A DNA stretch of 39,017 nt, from the NCBI RefSeq assembly GCF_004134825.1, contig NZ_SDPN01000040.1:1-39017 (forward strand). The letters run 5' to 3'. Below the pieces are notes generated by a model. The model was given only the letters and a program-made list of their open reading frames with translations. It was not told the origin of the DNA and did not search any database. Both the position numbers and the translations under genes were made by a program. Positions 7,251 through 15,385 of this stretch are shown here, one piece after another (the stretch's first letter is position 1; every line of letters begins with the position of its first letter). The stretch comes from Agromyces albus (GTDB lineage Bacteria; Actinomycetota; Actinomycetes; Actinomycetales; Microbacteriaceae).

Positions 7251-8771
7251 ATGCACAATCACGGACTCGGCGCCTGGATGGCCAAGCGGCGCCTCAAATC
7301 GCCCGACAAGACCGCTCTCGTCTTCGACGGCTCCGACGTGACCTATCGCCAGTTGGCCGATGGGGCCGACGGGGTGTCGGCGCTGCTGTGGCAGCGAGGC
7401 ATCCGCAAGGGGGACCGCGTCGCGTACCTGGGTGAGAACAGCCCGGGGTTCCTCGAGGTGCTCTTCGGAGCGGCGCAGCTCGGCGCCGTCTTCGTGCCGA
7501 TCAACACGCGCCTGGCGGCGCCCGAGATCCTCCACGTGCTGACCGACTCCGCGGCGCGCCTACTCATCCATGATCCGGAATTCTCGGGACGCGTCGCTCC
7601 CGTCGTCACCGGCGCGAAGGTCGCGCACGTGATCCCGACCGGCGAGGGCGACGCCGACGCGCCCGGACTCGCACAGCTGCTCCGGCTCACCCGTGCAGGG
7701 CACACCGATGCCGAGGTCTTCCTCGACGACCCCGCCGCGATCCTCTACACCTCGGGCACCACCGGCAAGGCGAAGGGCGCCGTGTTGACGCACGAGAACC
7801 TCACGTGGGTGGCGATCAACAGCCTCGTCGACTACGACGTCGTCTCGACCGATGTCGCTCTCATGATCTCGCCCCTCTTCCACGCTGCGTCGCTCGGCAT
7901 GGGAGCCCTTCCCGTGATCCTCAAGGGCGCCACGATCGTGCTCGAGAAGAGCTTCGATCCGGCGCGCGCCCTCGAGCTCATCGAGCGGCATGGCGTGACC
8001 ATGCTGAGCGGGGTTCCGACCACCTACCAGTTGCTGGCCGACCACCCGAATTGGAAGAGCACCGACCTGAGCACGCTCGCGAAGCTCACCTGCGGAGGGT
8101 CCGCGGTGCCCACGCGCATCCTCAATGCATACGAGGAGCGCGGGCTGTCGTTCTCGCAGGGCTACGGCATGACCGAGACCTCGCCGGGCGCGACGTCGCT
8201 GCCCCCGTCGATGACGCGCGCCAAGCAGGGGAGTGTGGGCCTGCCGCACTTCTTCACCGACGTCCGCATCGCCGACGAGCATGGAGCGATGGTGCCGCGC
8301 GGCACGGTGGGGGAGATCGAGATCGCGGGCCCGAACGTATTCCCGGGCTACCTGAACCTCCCTGAGGCGAACGCCGCAGCCTTCACGCCCGACGGCTGGT
8401 TCCGCTCGGGCGACATGGGATACCTCGACGCCGACGGCTACCTGTACATCTCCGACCGGCTGAAGGACATGATCATCTCGGGCGGTGAGAACATCTACCC
8501 CGCCGAGATCGAGAACCTCGTCAACGACATCGACGGCGTCACCGGGGTGGCCGTGATCGGAGTTCCCGACGAGCAGTGGGGCGAAGTGCCGTGGGCCGTG
8601 CTCACCGTGCAGCCCGGGGCATCCGTCACCGCCGAAACCGTTCAGGCACACCTCGACGGGAAGATCGCCCGCTACAAGGTGCCCAAGAACGTCGTCATCG
8701 TCGACGAGCTGCCGCGGACGGCATCAGGGAAGGTGCGAAAGGCTGATCTGCGGGCGCGCTTCGGGGGCTGA
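7251..8771 (+). CDS. Acyl-CoA / aromatic acid-CoA ligase (AMP-binding)
   Basis: 506 residues, class I adenylate-forming enzyme. The P-loop YTSGTTGKAKGAVLTH, GYGMTETSPG, DGWFRSGDMGYLDADGYLYISDR-type hinge region, GGENIYPAEIE and the late lysine in LPRTASGKVRKADL are all intact. It adenylates a carboxylic acid and transfers it to CoA, and so is the entry enzyme for this cluster. The substrate is not readable from motifs; the PaaX-type regulator and beta-ketoadipate genes around it suggest an aromatic or alicyclic acid. Last forward gene of the run; its final 77 bp are shared antisense with the PaaX gene. Weak AAGAGA ribosome site before ATG 7251. Confidence 0.9.
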   Translation: MHNHGLGAWMAKRRLKSPDKTALVFDGSDVTYRQLADGADGVSALLWQRGIRKGDRVAYLGENSPGFLEVLFGAAQLGAVFVPINTRLAAPEILHVLTDSAARLLIHDPEFSGRVAPVVTGAKVAHVIPTGEGDADAPGLAQLLRLTRAGHTDAEVFLDDPAAILYTSGTTGKAKGAVLTHENLTWVAINSLVDYDVVSTDVALMISPLFHAASLGMGALPVILKGATIVLEKSFDPARALELIERHGVTMLSGVPTTYQLLADHPNWKSTDLSTLAKLTCGGSAVPTRILNAYEERGLSFSQGYGMTETSPGATSLPPSMTRAKQGSVGLPHFFTDVRIADEHGAMVPRGTVGEIEIAGPNVFPGYLNLPEANAAAFTPDGWFRSGDMGYLDADGYLYISDRLKDMIISGGENIYPAEIENLVNDIDGVTGVAVIGVPDEQWGEVPWAVLTVQPGASVTAETVQAHLDGKIARYKVPKNVVIVDELPRTASGKVRKADLRARFGG

Positions 8772-9570
8772 CGTCGGCGAGCGCCGCGAACTGTGCGGCG
8801 GCGGCCTCCTCGAGGGCGCGCCGACAGGTCCAATAGACCTCGAACGAGCGGTCGGCCGGCCAATCGTCGTTCATGAAGTCGCGAGGAAGGCGGGGGTCGG
8901 CCCGCAGGAGCTCGAGCCAGTCCGCGACGAGCATCGTCTGCGCGGACAGTGCGCTGCCCGCCTCCGCCGAGGTGGCAGGATCGCTCCACGTCTCGATGAA
9001 CGAGAGGTGCTCGTCGCGGATCCGGTCGATGTCCCACGCCGCCCGCACGTTGTCGGCCATCGCGAACCCGGGCAGCTCTCGCGCGTGGAACGCGGTGACG
9101 GCTCCCGGCGGGAGGTCGGCCTGCAGCGGCTCGAGCGCAGACTGCAGGTCCACTTCACCGGGCGCGAGCCACAGTCCGTCGCGCAGCGGCGCGAAACCCT
9201 CCCAGGTGAGTGCCGACCTCAGTCGGTGCCGCAACGTGCGCTGGTTCTCGGGCACTGAGAACGTCACGAGGGTCCATCCGCTGCCGTGGGGCTCGAACGG
9301 ACGCGGGCCGCGAACGCGCTCGGTGGCCTCGTGCAGCACCGCGCTGCCCTCGCTCGTGAGGGTGAAGAGGATCTCGCGTCCGCGGCGCTCGCGGGAGAGG
9401 AGTCCTCGGCGCACCATCCGATCGAGGGTCGCCCTCGTCGCCGGTGCCGCCACGCCGGCGCCCTCGAGCACCTCGATCAGCACACCCGCCCGGATGGGCA
9501 GCGCGTCCTGCTCGACGACGTGCTCGCCGAAGAAGGCCAGGAGCAACTGCTTCGGCTGACGGCTTCGCAT
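8695..9570 (-). CDS. PaaX-family transcriptional regulator
   Basis: 291 residues. An N-terminal winged helix (PKQLLLAFFGEHV, then RATLDRMVRRGLLSRERRGR) is followed by the PaaX central and C-terminal domains (GSGWTLVTFSVPENQRTLRHR, LRDGLWLAPG, DDWPADRSFEVYW). PaaX is the phenylacetyl-CoA-responsive repressor of phenylacetate catabolism; relatives sense other acyl-CoA thioesters. It is convergent with the CoA ligase, which could make its inducer, and its last 25 codons are read antisense to the ligase end. It is followed by the ABC transporter genes on the same strand but transcribed away from them. The true inducer is unknown. Confidence 0.88.
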   Translation of the reverse strand: MRSRQPKQLLLAFFGEHVVEQDALPIRAGVLIEVLEGAGVAAPATRATLDRMVRRGLLSRERRGREILFTLTSEGSAVLHEATERVRGPRPFEPHGSGWTLVTFSVPENQRTLRHRLRSALTWEGFAPLRDGLWLAPGEVDLQSALEPLQADLPPGAVTAFHARELPGFAMADNVRAAWDIDRIRDEHLSFIETWSDPATSAEAGSALSAQTMLVADWLELLRADPRLPRDFMNDDWPADRSFEVYWTCRRALEEAAAAQFAALADVSPRSAPADQPFAPSLMPSAAARRR

Positions 9571-9600
9571 GCTCTTCCTCTCGAGACCGGTCGCTCTCGG

Positions 9601-10401
9601 TCAGGCGGCCGGCCGCACAGCCTGCCCGCGCTTGGCACGCTGCACCTGCTCGTACACGTGCGTGCGCAACTCGGTGAAGCGGGGCAGTGCGCGCGTGGTG
9701 ATCTGGTCTCGCTCGGGAGCGAGGTCGATCGTGAGGTCCTCCTGCACCCAGGTCGGCGACTTCGAGAGCACGATGACGCGCTCGCCAAGATACACCGACT
9801 CATCGATGTCGTGAGTGACGAAGAGGATCGACATCCCGCGCTCGAGGTGAAGGCGCCGCACGAGGTCTTCGAGGTCGGCGCGGGTCTGCGCATCGACCGC
9901 GGCGAACGGTTCGTCCATGATGAGCACCTCGGGCTGGTACGCCACCGCCCGGGCGATCGCCACGCGCTGCTGCATGCCGCCCGAGAGCTGCCACGGATAG
10001 CTCTTGGCGGCCTGCTCGAGTCCGACCGCCTCGAGAGCGTCGTCGATGAGCTGGTCTCGTTCGACGCGAGAGAGCTTCTTGTGCTTGAGCGGCAGCTCGA
10101 CGTTGCCTCGAACGGTGAGCCACGGATAGAGGCTCCTGCCGTACTCCTGGAACACGAGCGCCATGTTGGGCGGCGGCCCGGTGACCCGCTTGCCGTCGAG
10201 CTCGACGGTGCCGCCGGTCGAGCGCAGCAGCCCGGCGATGCACTTGAGCAGGGTCGTCTTGCCGCACCCCGAGGGGCCGACGATGCAGACGAGCTCTCCG
10301 GCGCTCATCGAGAAGCTGATGTCTCCGATGGCCTCGACGTTGCCCGTGGAGGACTCGTAGACCTTCTTCAGGTGCTCCACCTGGAGCAGCGTTTCACGCA
10401 C
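9601..10401 (-). CDS. NitT/TauT-family ABC transporter ATP-binding protein
   Basis: 266 residues. Walker A GPSGCGKTTLL near residue 46, Q-loop in FQEYGRSLYPW, signature LSGGMQQR near 138, Walker B LIMDEPFAAVD near 160 and the switch histidine in FVTHDIDE. This is the SsuB/TauB-like ATPase class, energising import at the inner face of the membrane. It starts at GTG 10401, 8 nt inside the upstream permease gene, and is the last gene of the SBP-permease-permease-ATPase operon. The substrate is inferred only from context as an organic acid used by the neighbouring catabolic genes; phthalate importers in Rhodococcus show this family can serve aromatics. Confidence 0.92.
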   Translation of the reverse strand: MRETLLQVEHLKKVYESSTGNVEAIGDISFSMSAGELVCIVGPSGCGKTTLLKCIAGLLRSTGGTVELDGKRVTGPPPNMALVFQEYGRSLYPWLTVRGNVELPLKHKKLSRVERDQLIDDALEAVGLEQAAKSYPWQLSGGMQQRVAIARAVAYQPEVLIMDEPFAAVDAQTRADLEDLVRRLHLERGMSILFVTHDIDESVYLGERVIVLSKSPTWVQEDLTIDLAPERDQITTRALPRFTELRTHVYEQVQRAKRGQAVRPAA

Positions 10402-11218
10402 GTTCGACCTCCTTGATTCCGTGGTACCAGCGCAGTACGCGCTTCTCGACGATGCTGAAGACGGCGGCGAGCAACACCCCGATGAGTCCGAGCAGCACGA
10501 TGCCGCTCCACATCTCGGCGATGAGGTAGTTGCGCTGGAAATAGGTGATCCGATAGCCGAGGCCTGAGGATGACGCGAACATCTCCGAGATCACCATGAG
10601 GATCAGGGCGACCGAGAGCGTCTGGCGCACTCCGGCCATGATCCGGGGGCTCGCTGCCGGCAGCACGAGGTAGCGCAGCCGCTCGGCGCGAGTGATCGCG
10701 AACGAGCGGGCGGTCTCGGTCATGACGCTGTCGGTCGAGCGCACGCCCTCGATCGTGTTGAGCAGCACGGGCCACACCGCGCCGGCGACGATCACCACGA
10801 CCTTCATCGTGTCGGTGATGCCGAGGAGGAGCATCGCCACGGGGATCAGCACCGGCGGCGGGATCGCCCGGAAGAACTCCAGGAGCGGCTCGAGGAGTTC
10901 GCGCAGCCATCGCACGAGGCCGATGAGCGTCCCTGCCGTGATGCCGATGACGATCGAGAGGATGATGCCCAAGGCGAGGCGGCCGAGGCTCGGGAGCACG
11001 TCGGTCACGAACGCCGGACCGATCCAGGTGTCGACGAACGCCTGGGCGATGATCACGGGGCTCGGGAAGAATGTCGCCGGGGCAGCGGTGGACCATGCGG
11101 CCCAGATCACCAACAGCAGGAAGGGGAAGCCGATGGCGAAGAGAGTGCTCTCGCCGAGGCGCTTCCACGCGTGCGAACGCTGGCGCGGCAGCCTGATGGT
11201 GCTCGTGTAGAGGGTCAC
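10394..11218 (-). CDS. ABC transporter permease (NitT/TauT type), second permease
   Basis: 274 residues from GTG 11218, which shares a GTGA overlap with the preceding permease gene; the longer open frame further upstream is a shadow. About six membrane segments, with the BPD_transp_1 coupling loop EVRSTDS-type region reading ETARSFAITRAERLRYLVLPAASP, the EAA motif that contacts the ATPase. The C-terminal end overlaps the ATPase gene by 8 nt. It pairs with the other permease as a heterodimeric channel. Confidence 0.9.
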   Translation of the reverse strand: MTLYTSTIRLPRQRSHAWKRLGESTLFAIGFPFLLLVIWAAWSTAAPATFFPSPVIIAQAFVDTWIGPAFVTDVLPSLGRLALGIILSIVIGITAGTLIGLVRWLRELLEPLLEFFRAIPPPVLIPVAMLLLGITDTMKVVVIVAGAVWPVLLNTIEGVRSTDSVMTETARSFAITRAERLRYLVLPAASPRIMAGVRQTLSVALILMVISEMFASSSGLGYRITYFQRNYLIAEMWSGIVLLGLIGVLLAAVFSIVEKRVLRWYHGIKEVERA

Positions 11219-12015
11219 AGCACGATCTCCCCTCGCACGGATTGATGCCACGACAGGGATCTCCGTTCGATGAGGCGGAAGCCGAGGTTGACGGCCAGGC
11301 CGAGCAGGCCGGTGACGATCACGAGGGCGTACACCCCGACCCAGTCGGATGCAGACTGGGAGTGCACGATCATCCGCCCGAGCCCCGGGTTGCTGATGAC
11401 CATCTCCGCGGTGACGGCGAGGATGAGGGCGACGGATGCCGCGAGCCGCAGCCCCGTCATGAGGTACGGCAGCGCCGTGGGCAGGATGAGGTACCGCACT
11501 CGCTCGGAACGCGACAGCGCGAAGCTGCGGGCGGTGTCGCGCGCGACGGCATCGACGTCGGCGACGCCGTAGAGCACCTGCACGAACATCTGCCAGAAGG
11601 ATGCGAAGACGATGATCACGAGCGCCGCCTGAAGCTGGATCCCGTAGATGAGGATGGCGAGCGGGATCAGTGCGACTGACGGGATCGGACGCAGGAACTC
11701 CACGGTCGTGTGGGTGGCGCGCCGGAGGAAGGGGACGAGTCCGATGATCGTGCCCAGCGCGGTCGCCGCGACGCTCGCGATCATCAGGCCGAGGAACCAC
11801 GCGAGCATCGTCCGTCCGACGTTGCGCCAGAACTCGAGGTCGCGGAACTCCTCACCCAGGCGAGCCAGGGTGTCCGTCGCGTACGGCAGGTATTGGGGGC
11901 TGATGATGCCGAGCGCTGGGATGAGCTGCCAGGCGAGCAGGAATCCGACGATGCCGGCCGTTCCGAGCGCGAGCTTGCGCGTCGTGCGAACGGCACGGGT
12001 CGAGGAGGGAGCCAT
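11215..12015 (-). CDS. ABC transporter permease (NitT/TauT type), first permease
   Basis: 266 residues from ATG 12015, with GGAAGG four bases upstream on the minus strand. Predicted membrane segments start at AGIVGFLLAWQLIP, and the EAA loop reads DTARSFALSRSERVRYLILPTALP. It is similar to but clearly distinct from the second permease. It is separated from the binding-protein gene by 98 bp that hold a perfect 14-bp hairpin and a G-rich/C-rich tract, which may reduce permease expression relative to the binding protein. Confidence 0.9.
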   Translation of the reverse strand: MAPSSTRAVRTTRKLALGTAGIVGFLLAWQLIPALGIISPQYLPYATDTLARLGEEFRDLEFWRNVGRTMLAWFLGLMIASVAATALGTIIGLVPFLRRATHTTVEFLRPIPSVALIPLAILIYGIQLQAALVIIVFASFWQMFVQVLYGVADVDAVARDTARSFALSRSERVRYLILPTALPYLMTGLRLAASVALILAVTAEMVISNPGLGRMIVHSQSASDWVGVYALVIVTGLLGLAVNLGFRLIERRSLSWHQSVRGEIVL

Positions 12016-12029
12016 GATGCCTTCCGGTC

Positions 12030-12061
12030 GGGTCGGGGCGGGTCGGGGCGGGGCGGGGCGG
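12030..12061 (+). other. G-rich tract with potential to form a G-quadruplex
   Basis: Six G-runs of 3-4 bases are separated by C or TC between the permease start and the hairpin. On the transcribed (minus) mRNA this is a C-rich leader 15-46 nt before the permease ATG. The pattern meets a usual G4 motif; formation is not shown. Confidence 0.5.
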
Positions 12062-12073
12062 AGGAGTGGGCGC

Positions 12074-12106
12074 TGCCGGATGCCTCGACGTCCGAGGCAT
12101 CCGGCA
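12074..12106 (-). terminator. Intra-operon hairpin after the binding-protein gene (attenuator or mRNA stabiliser)
   Basis: A perfect 14-bp stem (arms TGCCGGATGCCTCG and its complement) with a five-base loop ACGTC lies 8 nt after the binding-protein stop. There is no U-run, so it is more likely a partial terminator or a 3' end protecting the upstream message than a full stop. Such hairpins often raise binding protein over permease levels. Confidence 0.6.
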
Positions 12107-12113
12107 TCATCGC

Positions 12114-13094
12114 CTATTGCTGCTGGATGAGCCGGTCGAGGTCGGGCTCGGCATCGAGAACACCGAACTCCACAGCGAGCCCGGCGAGCTGCTCGAGAGC
12201 GTCGACGTTCACTTCGGCCGTGAACTCGGGCAGGGTGATGCCGGCCGCGGCCTCCTCAGGGATGCCCATGTTCTCGACGATCGCAGCGCGGACCGCGTCC
12301 TCGTTGGCGGCCGCCCAGTCGAGCGCCTCCGTCATGGCCGCGGCGTAATCGGCCACGAGGTCGGGATCCGAATCGATGAGCTCCTGCGTGGTGATGTTCA
12401 CGAGCAGCGGCAAGCCGGGGATCGTGGCCTGGTATGGGTGCACGACGAGGTTCCCGCCGGCGCCGGTGATCTGCGACATGAACGGGTCGGGCACCCAGGC
12501 GGCGTCGATGTTCTTGGCATCGAGCTGTGCCTGTGCGTCGGGGAATGCGACCTCGATGAACTCGATCGTCGAGGGGTCTCCGCCGTCGTCCTCGACGGCC
12601 TTCATGATGGTCACGTCACCGGCGGCTCCCAGGCTGTTGACCGAGACGCGCTTGCCGGCGAGGTCGCTCGGCCGCGTGATGCCCGAGTCGGCCAGCGAGA
12701 CCACCGCGTTGACGTCATCACCCTCGGCGAGCGAGCTCGCGTAGTTGCTGATGACGGTCACACCGAGGTCTTGGATGTCGGCGCGGAAGGGACCGAAGGG
12801 CTGTCCGATGGCGAACTGGATGTCGCCGCTGAGCAGCGCGGGGATGGCTTGTGCGCCACCCTGTGCCGGGACGATCTCGACGTCGAGGCCGTGCTCCTCG
12901 AAGATCCCGGCGTCGATCGCGCCCCACAGTGCGCCGGTCTCGGCGATGGGAAGCGCGGCGACGCGGACCTTCGTGAGTTCGCCCGCACCTTCGGCGTCGG
13001 TGGGCGCGGCCGTCGGGCTGGCGGAATCGGTGCAGGCGGAGAGCGCGAGGATCGCGGCTGCGGCCATGGTGATGGCGGCGAGACTCTTCTTCAT
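12114..13094 (-). CDS. ABC transporter substrate-binding lipoprotein (NMT1/SsuA-like)
   Basis: 326 residues from ATG 13094 (MKKSLAAITMAAAA), chosen over the longer frame because it begins a proper signal peptide and follows an AAAGG site. The lipobox LSAC places the lipidated cysteine at about residue 23. After a Ser/Ala/Thr-rich linker comes an NMT1/SsuA-like fold (VRVAALPIAETGALWGAIDAG, GLDVEIVPAQGG, ALLSGDIQFAIGQP). It captures the ligand outside the membrane and passes it to the two permeases. First gene of the importer operon, so likely the most strongly expressed. The ligand is unknown; an anionic organic compound is plausible. Confidence 0.92.
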   Translation of the reverse strand: MKKSLAAITMAAAAILALSACTDSASPTAAPTDAEGAGELTKVRVAALPIAETGALWGAIDAGIFEEHGLDVEIVPAQGGAQAIPALLSGDIQFAIGQPFGPFRADIQDLGVTVISNYASSLAEGDDVNAVVSLADSGITRPSDLAGKRVSVNSLGAAGDVTIMKAVEDDGGDPSTIEFIEVAFPDAQAQLDAKNIDAAWVPDPFMSQITGAGGNLVVHPYQATIPGLPLLVNITTQELIDSDPDLVADYAAAMTEALDWAAANEDAVRAAIVENMGIPEEAAAGITLPEFTAEVNVDALEQLAGLAVEFGVLDAEPDLDRLIQQQ

Positions 13095-13398
13095 TGACAA
13101 GCCTTTCTGGACACTGTGGGCGGGGTGTCGCCAAGGCGATGCAGAGAGGGGAGAGCTGGTCGGCACCCCTACGAGGGGTCCGGTCGGCACCGCGCTGTGT
13201 TGACAGTGCCATCGTCGAACAGGGTCATCCGAATGTCAAGCTTTTCGTGACGCCCGTCATGAATCAGTTGAATAACAAGTCTCCACCGTGCTCGGCACCG
13301 AATGGATGATGCATCCGCTCGACCGGATCACGGACGCACCGATTGCCGCACGCTCGACCCAGGAGCAAGATGGGCCTGGAGTACGAGGGGAGCACTCC
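13095..13398. other. Divergent intergenic region between binding-protein and decarboxylase genes
   Basis: 304 bp without a convincing gene. It holds the candidate minus-strand promoter at 13211-13239, and at 13257-13266 a TGATTC word (minus strand, CTGATTCATGA) that partly resembles the E. coli PaaX half-site; the PaaX relative encoded nearby could act here. Forward in-frame ATGs from 13288 would lengthen the decarboxylase but lack support. Confidence 0.45.
13211..13239 (-). promoter_or_regulatory. Candidate promoter of the ABC importer operon
   Basis: On the minus strand a perfect TTGACA (13234-13239), a 17-bp spacer and GACGAT (13211-13216) point toward the binding-protein gene, about 117 bp from its ATG. 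The -10 box is weak (3 of 6), as expected if an activator is needed. Confidence 0.4.
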
Positions 13399-14802
13399 AT
13401 GCCCGACGACGAGTATTCTGACGTGCTGAGCGTGGCCGAGAGGCACACGCACGACTGGCTGGCTTCGATCGCCGAGCGCCCGATCGACGCCCACGCGGGT
13501 GTGGAAGAGGTCAAGGACGCACTCGGCCGCGAACTCGCCGACGAGGGTCAGGATGCCGCGGCCGTCATCGACCATCTCGCCACGGCCATCGAACCCGGCC
13601 TCATCGCGATGGCCTCGCCCCGGTTCTACGGATTCGTGATCGGCGGCACCTATCCCGCCGCTCTGGCAGCGGACTGGCTCGTCTCGGCGTGGGATCAGAA
13701 CACGGGATCGCGCACCCCCACGCCCGGTGCAGCCGCCGTGGAGGAGCTCGCGGCCGCATGGTTGGTGGACCTGCTCGGCCTTCCCGAGGGATCCGGCGTG
13801 GGGTTCGTCACCGGAGCGACGATGGCCAACCTCTCCTGCCTGCTTGCGGCGCGCGGGAGCGTGCTGCGAGCGGCCGGGTGGGACGTCGAACAGGACGGAC
13901 TGCAGGGCGCCCCGCGCGTCCGGTTCCTCGCCGGCGACGCCGTGCACAGTTCCATGGTCGTCGCCGGCCGGATGGCAGGCTTCGGACTGCCGCGCACCGT
14001 CGGTGCGGATGCGCAGGGCCGCATCGACGTCGACGGGCTCGCCGCCGCGCTGGGCGAAGACGACGGTCCGGCGATCGTCGCCCTGCAGGCGGGCGACGTG
14101 CACTCGGGCGCGTTCGACGACTTCACCGCAGCGATCGCCGTCGCGCACGCAGCGGGGGCGTGGGTGCACATCGACGGTGCCTTCGGTCTCTGGGCCGGAG
14201 CGAGCCCTTCGCTCCGGCACCTGGTCGCGGGCTACGAGGCCGCCGATTCATGGGCGACCGACGCGCACAAGACCCTCAACGTGCCCTACGACAGCGGGAT
14301 CGCGATCGTCGCCGATGAAGCGGCGATGGCCGCGGCGCTCGCCATCCACGCGGCCTACCTGCCCGAGGTGGGCACTGTGGCCGAACCCTACGATCACACG
14401 CCCGAGCTCTCGAGACGCGCACGGGGCATCCCGGTCTGGGCGACGCTCCGCGCGTTGGGTCGCCGCGGCGTCGCCGATCTCGTCGACGGGCTCGTCGCGT
14501 CGGCGAGGGGACTCGCCGACGGCTTCGCCGCGACGCCGGGACTCGAGGTGCTGAACGACGTCGTGTTCACCCAGGTCTGCGTCGCCACCGAAGACGACGC
14601 GCTCACTCTCGCCCTCGCAGACCGCGTTCGCGCGGACGGCGTGGCATGGGCCTCGCCGTCACGATGGCACGATCGCGCCATCGTGCGCTTCTCGGTGAGC
14701 AATCGGGGCACGGATGCCACGGCCGTCGACCAGACGATCGGAGCCGTCAGAAGCGCCCTTGCCGAAGTCCGCGACGCGGCCGTTCCCGCCCCGACCGAGT
14801 AG
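13399..14802 (+). CDS. Group II pyridoxal-phosphate-dependent decarboxylase
   Basis: 467 residues from ATG 13399, which follows GAGGGG; the frame is open further upstream but those codons lie in the promoter region. Features: FVTGATMANLSCLLAAR (cofactor phosphate site), HIDGAFGLWA (Asp to the pyridine nitrogen) and TDAHKTLNVPYDSG (Schiff-base lysine). Group II enzymes decarboxylate aromatic amino acids, glutamate, histidine or diaminobutyrate, though some members are aldehyde-forming or transaminating. The substrate cannot be read here. It stands alone between the importer operon and the Rho_N gene. A link with the poly-amino-acid genes 3 kb downstream is only possible, not shown. Confidence 0.85.
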   Translation: MPDDEYSDVLSVAERHTHDWLASIAERPIDAHAGVEEVKDALGRELADEGQDAAAVIDHLATAIEPGLIAMASPRFYGFVIGGTYPAALAADWLVSAWDQNTGSRTPTPGAAAVEELAAAWLVDLLGLPEGSGVGFVTGATMANLSCLLAARGSVLRAAGWDVEQDGLQGAPRVRFLAGDAVHSSMVVAGRMAGFGLPRTVGADAQGRIDVDGLAAALGEDDGPAIVALQAGDVHSGAFDDFTAAIAVAHAAGAWVHIDGAFGLWAGASPSLRHLVAGYEAADSWATDAHKTLNVPYDSGIAIVADEAAMAAALAIHAAYLPEVGTVAEPYDHTPELSRRARGIPVWATLRALGRRGVADLVDGLVASARGLADGFAATPGLEVLNDVVFTQVCVATEDDALTLALADRVRADGVAWASPSRWHDRAIVRFSVSNRGTDATAVDQTIGAVRSALAEVRDAAVPAPTE

Positions 14803-14827
14803 CAGGAGGTCGTGGCTCGAGGCTCGA

Positions 14828-15232
14828 TCAGGACGTGGTGAGCGCCGCCGCGAGGGTCGCTTTGTCCATTCGCGAGTAGCCGCGGATGCCCCTCACCTTC
14901 GCCTGCTCGCGGAGCTCCCGATAGGTCGGGCCGGTCGACGCGTCGGCAGCGACCTCGTCACGCGCAGGAGCGCCACCCTCCGCGCGGGCGCTGAGCCGAC
15001 GCACGGTGATCTGCTCGGCCTGCGCGGCGCGGCGCTTCGTTGCGGTGCGCACATCGCGTTCGATCGACTTGCTGGCCGACTTCGCAGCCCTCTTCAGCTC
15101 AACTCTGAGGTCGTCCGCCTTGCGGCGAGTCTTCCTGTCGAGCTTCTTGACGGCTTGTCTGGCGTCGGAAACTGCGCTCTTCGCTTCGGCCAACGCCTTC
15201 TCTGCGGCCTTGATCGCCTTCTTGTTCGGCAT
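14828..15232 (-). CDS. Small basic coiled-coil protein with C-terminal Rho_N (SAP-like) domain
   Basis: 134 residues from ATG 15232, behind GGGAGG with seven-base spacing. Residues 1-70 are a Lys/Ala/Arg-rich helix (AAEKALAEAKSAVSDARQAVKKL), predicted coiled coil. The last 35 (TYRELREQAKVRGIRGYSRM, then DKATLAAAL) match the Rho termination factor N-terminal domain found in many small actinobacterial proteins. Such domains bind nucleic acid; together with the basic helix a nucleoid- or RNA-binding role is likely (inference). It is convergent with the decarboxylase gene. Confidence 0.75.
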   Translation of the reverse strand: MPNKKAIKAAEKALAEAKSAVSDARQAVKKLDRKTRRKADDLRVELKRAAKSASKSIERDVRTATKRRAAQAEQITVRRLSARAEGGAPARDEVAADASTGPTYRELREQAKVRGIRGYSRMDKATLAAALTTS

Positions 15233-15385
15233 CGTCGTACCTCCCAGTAGCTCGACGGACGACAGGTTCACCATATCCCCCGGCCGCCTCTCGCGCAGTT
15301 CGGCGACCATTCATCTCGTGCTCGATTGACATCGCATACGTCGCCATGGAAACTCCCATCATGAGCAGCACGACCAATCGACCGG

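Noticed and set aside
13288..13398. Extended N-terminus for the PLP decarboxylase
   Set aside because: The extra 37 residues are not family-like and occupy the divergent promoter region; GAGGGG precedes ATG 13399.
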